A stretch of DNA of 64,000 nt from Bacteroidota bacterium. GTDB taxonomy: Bacteria; Bacteroidota; Bacteroidia; Chitinophagales; Chitinophagaceae. The stretch covers positions 1-64,000 of the forward strand of contig JAEWJK010000013.1 in assembly GCA_023386555.1 (NCBI GenBank), read 5' to 3'. The first letter of the stretch is position 1. Each line of letters starts with the position of its first letter. The notes beneath the pieces are model-generated. The model searched no databases and was not told the origin of the DNA. It saw only the letters and a program-made list of their open reading frames with translations. Below are positions 53,227 through 61,577 of the stretch, in pieces. The position numbers and the translations under genes were made by a program.

Positions 53227-55053
53227 TCATTTTACCTCCTGCAGATCAACTAATCTCCTGTAGATTCCACCTTTCGCCATCAGTTCCTCATGATTACCTC
53301 TCTCAGCAATTTCTCCATGCTGCATAACTATGATCTCGTCAGCATGACGAACAGTAGAAAGTCTGTGCGCAATAACAATAGAAGTTTTATTCTTCATTAA
53401 CTCATTAATAGCAGATTGCACAAGTCGTTCACTTTCTGTATCAAGAGCAGAAGTCGCTTCATCAAGAATAAGTATTGGAGCAGATTTGTATAAAGCTCTT
53501 GCAATAGTTAGTCTTTGTCTCTGACCGCCACTTAATTTACTGCCCCGATCTCCAATAATGCTATCATAACCCTTCTCCATGTGAAGAATAAAATTCTCTG
53601 CATTAGCAGTTCTTGCTGCTTGCTTTACTGCTTCCAGATCTGTTTGTTCTGAAGCAAATGCGATATTATTTGCCACAGTATCATGAAACAAAATCGCTTC
53701 CTGAGATACATAGGCCATCAGATACCTAAGGTCTGTAAGCTTTATATCTTTTATATTAACACCATCAATTAATATTTCACCTTCTGTTACATCATAAAAT
53801 CGCGGTACTAAATCGGCCATTGTTGATTTTCCAGAACCACTCTCACCTACTAAAGCAACTGTTTGTCCTTTTTTTATACGAAGATTTATATTATTTAATA
53901 CTTTTTTCTCATGATACTTAAAACTAACATTTTTGAATTCTATACTTTCTTCAAATGAAGATTTTATAGTTGCATTCGGCTTTTCTTCAATGATTTGCGG
54001 AGTATCCAGAATTCTTAAAACTCTTTCCCCTGCGGCAAGCCCTCTTTGTAAAAAAGTTACAGAATTAGCAATGTTTTTTGCAGGGTTGATGATTTGAAAA
54101 TACAAGGCTACATAACCTAGAAAAACTGCAGCTGTAAGATTTGTATCACCTGATAGAATGAGTGAGCCGCCATAAACAATAATGATCATAATTACGAGAA
54201 TCCCGAATACTTCTGATAAAGGCGAAGCAAGTTCTCTTTGGTTTGTGATACGTTTAAATATTCTTGTAAGCTTGCTATTCTCATCTAAAAATCTTTCATT
54301 CACAACCTTTTCTGCATTGAAAGCTTTGATTACTCTTATTCCAGAAATAGTTTCTTCTGTCATATTAAGCAAACTTCCTAATAGTCCCTGGCTATAATTT
54401 GCTTTTTTACGAAGACTTCTTGATATCAGAGAAATAATAAATCCTGAAACAGGAAAAAAGATCAGTGTAAACAGTGTTAGCTGATATGAATAAGTGAATA
54501 ACAGAACAAACGTCGCAATAATAATAAGTGGATCTCTGAAAATGGTTTGTACTGAACTCACTACAGAATTTTCAATTTCTACCACATCACTGCTAATAAC
54601 AGACAAAAGGTTTCCTTTTTTTTCATTATTAAAGAAACGTAACGACTGATTGCTGAACTGAAAAAATAATTGCTGTCTTAATTTTTTCAAAAGGTTTACC
54701 CGCATTCTTGTTAATACCCGCTGGCTCATATAACCAGCAACATTCTTTAAAACAGTAAAGAGAAAAAGAATACTGCATACATATGTAAGTACTCCCAGCT
54801 TTCCATGTGCCTGAATATAATAGTGCAGATAATAATAAAATGCATCTTTAAAATAGCTTATTGAAAATGAAAACGGAGGAAGTTGACTAACAACTTGCGT
54901 ACTGGTTGTGTTAAACAATACATCCAACAGCGGAATAAGTAAAGTGAAATTCAGTAATCCAAAAATGATATATAGAAAAATGTAGATAATGTATTCGGGA
55001 ACATAGTGATGATATGGCTTGGAAAAGCTTAGTAACCTGAAAAAAGTTTTCAT
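53227..55053 (-). CDS. MsbA-like ABC exporter (fused membrane and ATPase domains)
   Basis: A 608-residue half-transporter. Six membrane helices cover about 20-330. The ATPase domain follows with Walker A GESGSGKST near 402, Q-loop YVSQEAILF, signature LSGGQRQRLTIARAL near 503 and Walker B ILILDEATSALD near 524, then the H-loop AHRLST. Such proteins flip lipid A-core or other lipids across the inner membrane as dimers; MsbA is the closest well-known match in layout. A glycosyltransferase gene is divergent 60 bases away, which fits an envelope role. Confidence 0.9.
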   Translation of the reverse strand: MKTFFRLLSFSKPYHHYVPEYIIYIFLYIIFGLLNFTLLIPLLDVLFNTTSTQVVSQLPPFSFSISYFKDAFYYYLHYYIQAHGKLGVLTYVCSILFLFTVLKNVAGYMSQRVLTRMRVNLLKKLRQQLFFQFSNQSLRFFNNEKKGNLLSVISSDVVEIENSVVSSVQTIFRDPLIIIATFVLLFTYSYQLTLFTLIFFPVSGFIISLISRSLRKKANYSQGLLGSLLNMTEETISGIRVIKAFNAEKVVNERFLDENSKLTRIFKRITNQRELASPLSEVFGILVIMIIIVYGGSLILSGDTNLTAAVFLGYVALYFQIINPAKNIANSVTFLQRGLAAGERVLRILDTPQIIEEKPNATIKSSFEESIEFKNVSFKYHEKKVLNNINLRIKKGQTVALVGESGSGKSTMADLVPRFYDVTEGEILIDGVNIKDIKLTDLRYLMAYVSQEAILFHDTVANNIAFASEQTDLEAVKQAARTANAENFILHMEKGYDSIIGDRGSKLSGGQRQRLTIARALYKSAPILILDEATSALDTESERLVQSAINELMKNKTSIVIAHRLSTVRHADEIIVMQHGEIAERGNHEELMAKGGIYRRLVDLQEVK

Positions 55054-55072
55054 GTAAAAAACGTAGTTAATT

Positions 55073-55080
55073 TAGCTTTG
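55073..55080 (+). promoter_or_regulatory. Possible -7 box for the GT2 gene
   Basis: TAGCTTTG fits the TAnnTTTG consensus and lies 34 bases before the ATG at 55114, in the gap divergent from the ABC exporter gene. Confidence 0.4.
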
Positions 55081-55113
55081 CAAATTACACTAAAAAGTAA
55101 CTATAGATAGAAG

Positions 55114-55968
55114 ATGCCAGACAAGCCTAAAATCACTATCATCACAGCTGTGCATAATGGATTGGCTTATAACAAGCTTTTTTACGAGGCATTGGAGAAA
55201 TATACGTTTAATTCTTTTGAACTTATTATTATAGATAACGCCTCTACTGATGGAAGCAGAGAATATTTCGAGAGTCAAAAACATACTGTTGTAATTAAAA
55301 ACGAGGTGAATTATTCTTATCCCTATTGTCAAAATCAGGGAATTGCTATTGCAAAGGCAGATTATCTGTTTTTCCTGAATAATGATCTCATTGTGAGTTC
55401 TGCCTGGGATAAAAAACTAATCAGTATTTCGCAATTGCACGGACTGGACATAATATCTGCAGCAGGAATAGAAAATGTAGGGAATAGAAAAGATACGCAA
55501 CAACTTGACCGTAAGTGGAAAAGAGTTAAAAACCCATTGTCAGTCTTTGGTTTTGGACGCACTAACCTTTTGCTGATGCTAAAACTTATGTATGGAAACT
55601 GGGATCGATTTTGTGAAAAGAAATATCTAAAACATGGCACTAGGGTAGTCGAAGGTATTGTAGGTAATAATGTAATGATGTCAAGAAAAGCACTTTCTGC
55701 TTTACAAGGATGGGATGAAAGAATACAGGCTGCAGATTGGGATATCTTTATCACTTCAAAGAAAAGATCAAAAGAAGTGGGAGATATAAAACCTTGTCAT
55801 ATTGCATTGGGTGTTTTTATACATCATTTTGTTAGAATGACAGTGAAATATGCAGTAAAGCCACAGCCTTTTGCTGATAAGCATAGGTTGATTGATTTAC
55901 ATGAAAAATGGACAGAGCAAGAGATTGATGAAATGCATCCCAATAATAAAACCATCAGAAAATTTTGA
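55114..55968 (+). CDS. GT2-family glycosyltransferase
   Basis: A 284-residue GT-A transferase. It starts with KITIITAVHNGLAYN, has IIDNASTDGSREYF near residue 41, the metal-binding LNNDLIVS near 91, and a later GNNVMMSRKALSALQGWDERIQAADWD near 185. The type resembles rhamnosyl- or LPS core transferases. It is divergent from the MsbA-like gene and runs into rbfA with a close junction (its stop is two bases before the rbfA ATG). It may modify lipopolysaccharide; the donor is unknown. Confidence 0.87.
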   Translation: MPDKPKITIITAVHNGLAYNKLFYEALEKYTFNSFELIIIDNASTDGSREYFESQKHTVVIKNEVNYSYPYCQNQGIAIAKADYLFFLNNDLIVSSAWDKKLISISQLHGLDIISAAGIENVGNRKDTQQLDRKWKRVKNPLSVFGFGRTNLLLMLKLMYGNWDRFCEKKYLKHGTRVVEGIVGNNVMMSRKALSALQGWDERIQAADWDIFITSKKRSKEVGDIKPCHIALGVFIHHFVRMTVKYAVKPQPFADKHRLIDLHEKWTEQEIDEMHPNNKTIRKF

Positions 55969-55970
55969 AT

Positions 55971-56360
55971 ATGCAGGAAGGGAAACGTCAGAAACAAGTG
56001 GCTGCAGTATTGCAGGAAGAACTAAATGGAATATTCCAAAGGTTAGGTATGAATATGATGAATGGAGGTATGGTGTCTATCTCTTCTGTAAAGGTTACAC
56101 CGGATCTTTTAGAAGCAAGAATATATATTAGTCTTTTCCAGGTGAAAAATGCCGATGTTACCATGAAAGCTATTGAAGACAGGAGTTGGGAGATCAAGAA
56201 ACATCTTACCGACAAAGTAAAGAACCAACTAAGAAGAATGCCTGTTCTGCATTTTTATAAAGATGATACATTGGATCATGTATTTAAGATGGAAGAATTA
56301 TTTAAAAAGATAAGTGAAGAATCCGGTAAAGCTGATTCTAAGAAGGATAATGATGAATAA
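55971..56360 (+). CDS. rbfA: Ribosome-binding factor A
   Basis: A 129-residue protein from ATG 55971 (MQEGKRQKQVAAVLQEELNG); TTG 55965 is also in frame but overlaps the previous stop. It has the RbfA KH-like fold pattern: the helix RQKQVAAVLQEELN, the strand MVSISSVKVTPDLLEARIYI, and the C-terminal RRMPVLHFYKDDTLDHVFKM. It binds the 30S subunit and helps 16S rRNA 5' maturation, especially in the cold. Length is typical. Confidence 0.94.
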   Translation: MQEGKRQKQVAAVLQEELNGIFQRLGMNMMNGGMVSISSVKVTPDLLEARIYISLFQVKNADVTMKAIEDRSWEIKKHLTDKVKNQLRRMPVLHFYKDDTLDHVFKMEELFKKISEESGKADSKKDNDE

Positions 56361-56369
56361 TGTTATGCT

Positions 56370-56399
56370 GTACAAGTGAGTGACACAAGGAACGATGCC
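56370..56399 (+). repeat. Interspersed intergenic repeat, copy G (GTGACAC type)
   Basis: GTACAAGTGAGTGACACAAG followed by GAACGATGCC, with the same GTACAAG lead as copies A and E and the same ACGATG end. It lies in the 74-base gap between rbfA and the LolC/E-like gene. Confidence 0.72.
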
Positions 56400-56434
56400 A
56401 TAGGTACAGCAGTTGACCTCATAAATAAAATCTT

Positions 56435-57658
56435 TTGAATTTTTTATTTGCCTGGCGATATTTTAGATCGAAGAAGTCTACTAATGCGATAAATATTATT
56501 GCATGGATAAGTGTAGTGGCTATATCTGTTGGCACAACTGCATTGATCATTGTATTAAGTGTGTTTAATGGATTTGAAGATTTAGTGAAAGGGTTATATG
56601 GAGATTTTTATTCTGATCTGAAGATATCGGCATCGCAAGGCAAAATCTGTGAGCTTACAAAAGCCCAGCTAGAGGAGATACAGAAGGTGAAAGGTGTAAA
56701 AGGCATAAGTCTTATTGCTGAAGAAAAGGCTGTATTACGAAATGAAGATGCACAAAGCATTATTTTTTTGAAAGGTGTTGATGCGAATTACGCTTCCATA
56801 AATAAGGTAAGCACTCACATTGCAAGAGGTAAATATATTTTGGGAGATATTGATAAACCTTCTTTAGTAATCGGTGCAGGAATAGAAAGTGCTGTGGCTG
56901 TTGATCCTGAGACAAATTTTTATCCGCTACTTGTTTATTTGCCCAATAGGAAAGCAACCAGTTTACGCACGGAAGATGCATTGTTCTCAGACAATGTTGA
57001 TGTAACAGGCACGTTCACTGTACAACAGGAGTTCGATAATAAATATGCATTTACCAACCTTGCTTTTATGAAGTATATGTTGGACATGCAGCCTGATGAA
57101 TATACCGGTGCTGAGATAGCTACAGTGGAAGGTGATGAAGCATCAATTGATGACGTGAAGGAAAGATTGCAAAATCAGTTAGGGAGTTCTTATAAAGTTG
57201 AAAGTCGGTATGAGCAAAATCAGAGTTTATATACCGTTATGCAAATGGAAAAATGGGTGATCTATGGAATACTTTGTTTGATATTGGTTGTGGCTGCATT
57301 TAATATGATCGGAGCACTTACTATGTTGGTTTTAGAAAAACAGAAAGATATTGCAGTTTTAAAAGCAATGGGTGCTGGAAAAGATTACATACAGAGTATT
57401 TTTTTAAGCGAGGGTTTTTTACTTGCTTTCGTTGGTGGGGCAGCCGGAATTTTGTTAGCCGTAACTATCTGTTACCTTCAAATAAAATTCAAGTTTTTGA
57501 AACTAACCGGTGGAACTTTTATAATAGATTATTACCCGGTTAAAATGTTGCTTTCAGATTTCGTACTGGTAGTAGCTACCGTATTCTTCGTATCCATTTT
57601 AGCTGCATGGATACCATCCAGAAAAGCAGCAGCACAGGAATTTTCGTTGAAGTCGTAA
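56435..57658 (+). CDS. LolC/LolE-like lipoprotein-releasing ABC transporter permease
   Basis: A 407-residue FtsX/MacB-type permease. The N-terminal helix at about 20-45 (AINIIAWISVVAISVGTTAL), a large periplasmic domain, and three C-terminal helices at about 270-295, 315-345 and 370-395 give the four-helix LolC/E layout. The sequence LVLEKQKDIAVLKAMGAGKD after the second helix is the family coupling-region signature. With an ATPase (LolD), it would extract lipoproteins from the inner membrane. The LolD gene is not adjacent. TTG at 56435 is taken as start, because LFAWRYFRSKKS directly precedes the first helix. Confidence 0.88.
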   Translation: MNFLFAWRYFRSKKSTNAINIIAWISVVAISVGTTALIIVLSVFNGFEDLVKGLYGDFYSDLKISASQGKICELTKAQLEEIQKVKGVKGISLIAEEKAVLRNEDAQSIIFLKGVDANYASINKVSTHIARGKYILGDIDKPSLVIGAGIESAVAVDPETNFYPLLVYLPNRKATSLRTEDALFSDNVDVTGTFTVQQEFDNKYAFTNLAFMKYMLDMQPDEYTGAEIATVEGDEASIDDVKERLQNQLGSSYKVESRYEQNQSLYTVMQMEKWVIYGILCLILVVAAFNMIGALTMLVLEKQKDIAVLKAMGAGKDYIQSIFLSEGFLLAFVGGAAGILLAVTICYLQIKFKFLKLTGGTFIIDYYPVKMLLSDFVLVVATVFFVSILAAWIPSRKAAAQEFSLKS

Positions 57659-58501
57659 TTAGTAATCTCCTAATGTTTCCGGCAATTGAGCAAGAGCTTT
57701 GGCCAATTGTTCATCATTCGGAGCAATACCGTGCCATTCATGACTACCCATCATAAAGTCAATTCCCTGACCCATATTTGTCTTCATAAGAATACATATC
57801 GGTTGACCTTTACCCGTTAAGCTTTTTGCTTTATTTAAAATGCCGATCACATCATCCATATCATTGCCATCCATTTCCAGAACATTCCAGTTAAATGCAA
57901 GGAATTTAGCTTTAAGATCACCAAGGCTTAATACTTTCTCTGTAGATCCATCAATCTGCTGGCCGTTATAATCAACAGTTGAAATAAGATTATCCACTTT
58001 ATTATGAGATGCAAACATGATAGCTTCCCAGCATTGGCCTTCCTGTAATTCTCCATCTCCATGAAGAGAATAAACCAGATGTTGATCGCCATTTAATTTT
58101 TTGGTTAAAGCCGCTCCGATGGCAACACTCATCCCTTGTCCCAAAGAACCGCTGGCCATTCTAACACCAGGTAAATGTTCATGAGTTGTTGGATGACCTT
58201 GTAATCGTGAATTGATTTTTCTGAAAGTCGCTAATTCTTTAACATCAAAATAACCAGCCCTGGCAAGTGTTGAATAGAAAACCGGAGATATATGTCCATT
58301 AGATAGAAAAAACACATCTTCATTTTCCCCATCCATATTGAATTGAGGTTTATGATTCATTATAGAGAAGTATAATGCAGCAAAAAAATCGGCACATCCT
58401 AAAGAGCCACCTGGATGACCACTTTGAACGGCGTGAACCATTCTAACGATGTCTCTTCTTAATTGAGTTGCGGTATTTTTCAATGAGTTAATGTCTGCCA
58501 T
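57659..58501 (-). CDS. Transketolase, N-terminal subunit
   Basis: A 280-residue protein from ATG 58501 (MADINSLKNTATQLRRDI). It covers only the thiamine-diphosphate-binding N-terminal half of transketolase: SGHPGGSLGCADFFAALYFS near 34, LSNGHISPVFYS near 71, GSLGQGMSVAIGAAL near 120 and the metal-binding GDGELQEGQCWEAIMFA near 148. In split transketolases a separate C-terminal subunit completes the enzyme of the pentose phosphate pathway. That partner gene is not next to it: the gene on the far side is convergent and unrelated. The stop abuts the LolC/E-like stop. Confidence 0.93.
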   Translation of the reverse strand: MADINSLKNTATQLRRDIVRMVHAVQSGHPGGSLGCADFFAALYFSIMNHKPQFNMDGENEDVFFLSNGHISPVFYSTLARAGYFDVKELATFRKINSRLQGHPTTHEHLPGVRMASGSLGQGMSVAIGAALTKKLNGDQHLVYSLHGDGELQEGQCWEAIMFASHNKVDNLISTVDYNGQQIDGSTEKVLSLGDLKAKFLAFNWNVLEMDGNDMDDVIGILNKAKSLTGKGQPICILMKTNMGQGIDFMMGSHEWHGIAPNDEQLAKALAQLPETLGDY

Positions 58502-58613
58502 AATCGGTTTTTGGTGCTGCAAAATTATGTTTTAAAACTGCATGATACATATACCGCTGAATTTAATGTTCAAGTATATACCTGATAGTAGTAGTTTTTC
58601 GGCAGAGTTTTAC

Positions 58614-58621
58614 TACTTTCG
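58614..58621 (+). promoter_or_regulatory. Possible -7 box for the WecA-like gene
   Basis: TACTTTCG is one base off TAnnTTTG and lies about 120 bases before the ATG at 58741, in the 239-base divergent gap. A degenerate copy of the interspersed repeat (GTGTGAGTGACG at 58635) follows it. Confidence 0.3.
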
Positions 58622-58740
58622 CAATATCAGGAAATGTGTGAGTGACGAATTCGATATCCAATAACCTATAAATGCTACTTTAAAGAACACCCCTATAAAA
58701 CCATTCAAAATTTCAGCTGAATTATTAATTTTCTAATTGC

Positions 58741-59862
58741 ATGGAACAGATTATAGTTGGTGGTATCATTGCTTTCCTGGTTACTTTTTATGCCATTCCG
58801 GTTATAATGAAAGTCTCTAAGGCCAAGAAACTATTTGATGTACCAGATGAACGCAAAGTTCATAAACATCCTATTCCGTCGTTAGGTGGTTTTGGGATCT
58901 TCGTTGGTTTTGCACTTGCACTTCTTTTAATGCTTGATTTTTCAGGCCTTAAAGAGATGCAGTATTATTTCGCCGCTTTTTTTATCATCTTCTTTTTAGG
59001 TATTAAAGATGATATTGTAATTCTTTCTGCTCAAAAGAAATTTATCGGGCAACTATTGGTTGCTGCAATACTTATGTTCAAAGCAAAGCTATTAATACCT
59101 AATATGTATGGTTTTTTAGGTATTGAGTCCATCCCTACTTCCATTCAATATTTGCTTACATTATTTGTGATCATTCTTATTATTAATGCTTACAACTTAA
59201 TAGATGGTGTTGATGGATTAGCCGGAAGTCTTGGATTAATAACCTCAACTGTTTTCGGCACATTTTTCTTAATTAATCGGAATTATGATTATGCCGTAAT
59301 GGCCTTTAGTTTATCGGGCAGTATTCTGGCATTCCTCATCTATAATTTTCAGCCCGCAAAAATATTTATGGGTGATACTGGTTCGATGTTAATTGGATTG
59401 GTAAGTACTATTCTCGTAATTAAGTTTATTGAAATAGCACCTACTTCCACCTCATTAAAACTGGCAGCTACTCCGGCTCTGGGTTTTGGAATCTTACTGC
59501 TCCCATTGATGGATACACTTCGTGTTTTTGGGATAAGAATTATTCATGGAAGATCTCCTTTTAGCCCCGATAGAAATCACCTCCATCATCTTTTATTGGA
59601 CAGGGGATTAAATCATCGTTCTGTTACGCTTACTTTGGCAGGAGCAAGTATTTTATTTACGATTCTTTCATTTTTTGCTCAGCCTTTAGGAACTACCTAT
59701 CTGGTAGTATGTTTAGCTGGTCTTTTTTTCATTGGAGTATTAGTGCTTAACTATACCAAACCAAAAAGCTACCTGCATGTTGTTAAAGACGATCCCGATT
59801 CGAAGGTTAGATTGGTTTCTTTCTACAATGAACCTGCTCCTATTGCCGTAGATGAAGATTAG
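58741..59862 (+). CDS. WecA/MraY-family undecaprenyl-phosphate sugar-1-phosphate transferase
   Basis: A 373-residue polytopic phosphoglycosyl transferase with about eleven helices. The family motifs are visible: KVHKHPIPSLGGFGIF near residue 40, the Mg-binding LGIKDD near 85, NAYNLIDGVDGLAGSLG near residue 150, FMGDTGSMLIGL near 210 and the histidine-rich PDRNHLHHLLLDRGLNHRS near 277. It likely transfers GlcNAc-1-phosphate or a related sugar phosphate to undecaprenyl phosphate, starting another glycan apart from the PglC-type locus at 9679. The C-terminal tail is short and acidic. It ends in a terminator. Confidence 0.92.
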   Translation: MEQIIVGGIIAFLVTFYAIPVIMKVSKAKKLFDVPDERKVHKHPIPSLGGFGIFVGFALALLLMLDFSGLKEMQYYFAAFFIIFFLGIKDDIVILSAQKKFIGQLLVAAILMFKAKLLIPNMYGFLGIESIPTSIQYLLTLFVIILIINAYNLIDGVDGLAGSLGLITSTVFGTFFLINRNYDYAVMAFSLSGSILAFLIYNFQPAKIFMGDTGSMLIGLVSTILVIKFIEIAPTSTSLKLAATPALGFGILLLPLMDTLRVFGIRIIHGRSPFSPDRNHLHHLLLDRGLNHRSVTLTLAGASILFTILSFFAQPLGTTYLVVCLAGLFFIGVLVLNYTKPKSYLHVVKDDPDSKVRLVSFYNEPAPIAVDED

Positions 59863-59881
59863 AATAAATTAATTTAAGTAG

Positions 59882-59907
59882 AGCACTCATGAGGAGTGCT
59901 TTTTTTA
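59882..59907 (+). terminator. Rho-independent terminator after the WecA-like gene
   Basis: AGCACTC and GAGTGCT form a 7-base-pair stem around ATGAG, followed by eight T. It lies 20 bases past the stop codon. Confidence 0.9.
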
Positions 59908-59934
59908 TGCTATGAAATTATAACACTGATTTCT

Positions 59935-59942
59935 TAGCTTTG
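59935..59942 (+). promoter_or_regulatory. Possible -7 box for frr
   Basis: TAGCTTTG matches TAnnTTTG exactly and lies 20 bases before the frr ATG, just after the preceding terminator. Confidence 0.45.
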
Positions 59943-59961
59943 CAAACCTCAAATTTCTCTT

Positions 59962-60525
59962 ATGGCAGAAGATATGGAACAGATCATTGACGATACTGAG
60001 TCGAGCATGAAAAAAGCTATCGACCACCTAGAACTAGAGTTGACTAAAATAAGAGCAGGCAAAGCAAGTCCTACAATGTTGGATGGGTTGAATGTTGATT
60101 ATTATGGTTCTCCTACACCCATCAACCAGGTAGCAAATGTTACCGTTTTGGATGCAAGAACAATCAGTATTCAGCCTTGGGAGAAAAATATGCTTGCACC
60201 CATAGAAAGATCTATCATGCAAGCCAACATTGGTATCACACCTCAAAATGATGGTGTTTTAATAAGATTATTTCTTCCCCCGTTAACAGAAGAAAGAAGA
60301 AGAGATCTTGTTAAGAAGGCAAGTGGAGAAGGAGAACACTCGAAAGTTGCCATAAGAAATATCAGAAGAGATGCAATTGAGCATGTAAAAAAGCTTCAGA
60401 AGAACGGCTTAAGCGAAGACATTTCAAAGGATGGAGAAAAGAGGATTCAGGATATTACTGACAAGTTCATCAGCCTGGTTGAAAAACATCTTGCCGCTAA
60501 AGAAAAAGAAATAATGGCTGTTTAA
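59962..60525 (+). CDS. frr: Ribosome recycling factor
   Basis: A 187-residue RRF of normal length. Signatures are the long helix start MKKAIDHLELELTKIRAGKA, PTMLDGLNVDYYGSPTPINQ near 38, and the C-terminal part RIQDITDKFISLVEKHLAAKEKEI. PPLTEERRRDLVKKASGEGE near residue 106 marks the third helix. With EF-G it splits post-termination ribosomes. It begins a short transcript of its own, and its last four bases overlap the convergent EamA transporter gene. Confidence 0.97.
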   Translation: MAEDMEQIIDDTESSMKKAIDHLELELTKIRAGKASPTMLDGLNVDYYGSPTPINQVANVTVLDARTISIQPWEKNMLAPIERSIMQANIGITPQNDGVLIRLFLPPLTEERRRDLVKKASGEGEHSKVAIRNIRRDAIEHVKKLQKNGLSEDISKDGEKRIQDITDKFISLVEKHLAAKEKEIMAV

Positions 60526-61391
60526 TTTCTGTTAGCTAAGTATACTCCTAATAAAATAATACCGAGACATCCGACTTGTAAAATAGATATCGTTTCATTA
60601 TCAAGCAATCCCCAGAATATTGCAACGAATGGTATTCCATACGTTACAGTGGATGCAAATAAAGCACCAGCTCGTTTCAATAGTATGTAAAAAACAATAG
60701 AGGCTACAGCCGTGCCCATTACACCTAATACCGCACTAGCTCCCGTTGCTTTTATTATTGTTTGGTCTGAAAAATTTTCATCGAAATATCCAGTTGTATA
60801 AAGTATGATCGATGAGGGTATCATCAAAAAAACGAATGCCAGCGAAGCAATATTGATGGAGTTGACAGTTTTGAGATAATTACCTACCATATTAACATTA
60901 ACACCATAAAGAATGGTAGCCAGTAATATGAGAAAGGAATATGAAAAATCATTAAAAGAAATTCCTTTACTGGCTGCAAATGGTAAGAGGCTTAGACCAA
61001 TAAATCCTATAACTAACCCAGTCCACTTATTCCGGCCCGCTTTAAGTTTAAAAAAGGCGACACCGATAACGATAGTAAATAAAGGTGTTAGCGCATTTAA
61101 TATTCCTGCAAGCGAACTATCGATCTTGGTTTGTGCTATTGCAAAAAGAAATGCAGGAAAAAAACTTCCCAGCAAGCCTGATAAAACAGCAAGGAATATT
61201 TTATTCGATGGAATTTCTTTCAAAGCTCTGTATGCAAAAGGTAGCAAAACCAATCCTGCACTGAAAAGCCTTATGGAGGCTACCTGTGAAGCTTTCAATT
61301 CGTGAATGCCCAGCTTCATTAGCATAAAAGAACTGCCCCAGATAAAACAGAGGAGAATGAACAATGACCAATTGATAAGTCTTTCCTTCAT
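60522..61391 (-). CDS. EamA-family (DMT superfamily) transporter
   Basis: A 289-residue membrane protein from ATG 61391 (MKERLINWSLFILLCFIWGS); the longer frame to 61412 adds a polar leader. It has ten hydrophobic helices in two five-helix EamA repeats, with FIWGSSFMLMKLG in helix 1 and PFVAIFWGLLDNE near 260. Family members export amino acids, purines or other metabolites. The substrate is not evident. It is convergent with frr, overlapping by four bases. Confidence 0.88.
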   Translation of the reverse strand: MKERLINWSLFILLCFIWGSSFMLMKLGIHELKASQVASIRLFSAGLVLLPFAYRALKEIPSNKIFLAVLSGLLGSFFPAFLFAIAQTKIDSSLAGILNALTPLFTIVIGVAFFKLKAGRNKWTGLVIGFIGLSLLPFAASKGISFNDFSYSFLILLATILYGVNVNMVGNYLKTVNSINIASLAFVFLMIPSSIILYTTGYFDENFSDQTIIKATGASAVLGVMGTAVASIVFYILLKRAGALFASTVTYGIPFVAIFWGLLDNETISILQVGCLGIILLGVYLANRN

Positions 61392-61577
61392 AAAGAAGTG
61401 GCAAATATTCACATTTATAACCAGCCAGGAAATACTACTTTATGGATGGTGTAAATCACTAAAGAATAAGGGCTTAAATAACAAGCTACCGATATTCTGT
61501 TCTGCCAATGTTTTAGTGGATAAATTAACTTCCAACGTAAAAGTATTCAGGCTTTATTTGCATGATAAGTTAGTACC

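Noticed and set aside
32732..56399. Reading the AAGTGAGTGACACAAC repeats as a CRISPR array or as operators of one regulon.
   Set aside because: Copies are kilobases apart without spacers or cas genes, and they lie in convergent as well as divergent gaps, which does not fit an operator set.
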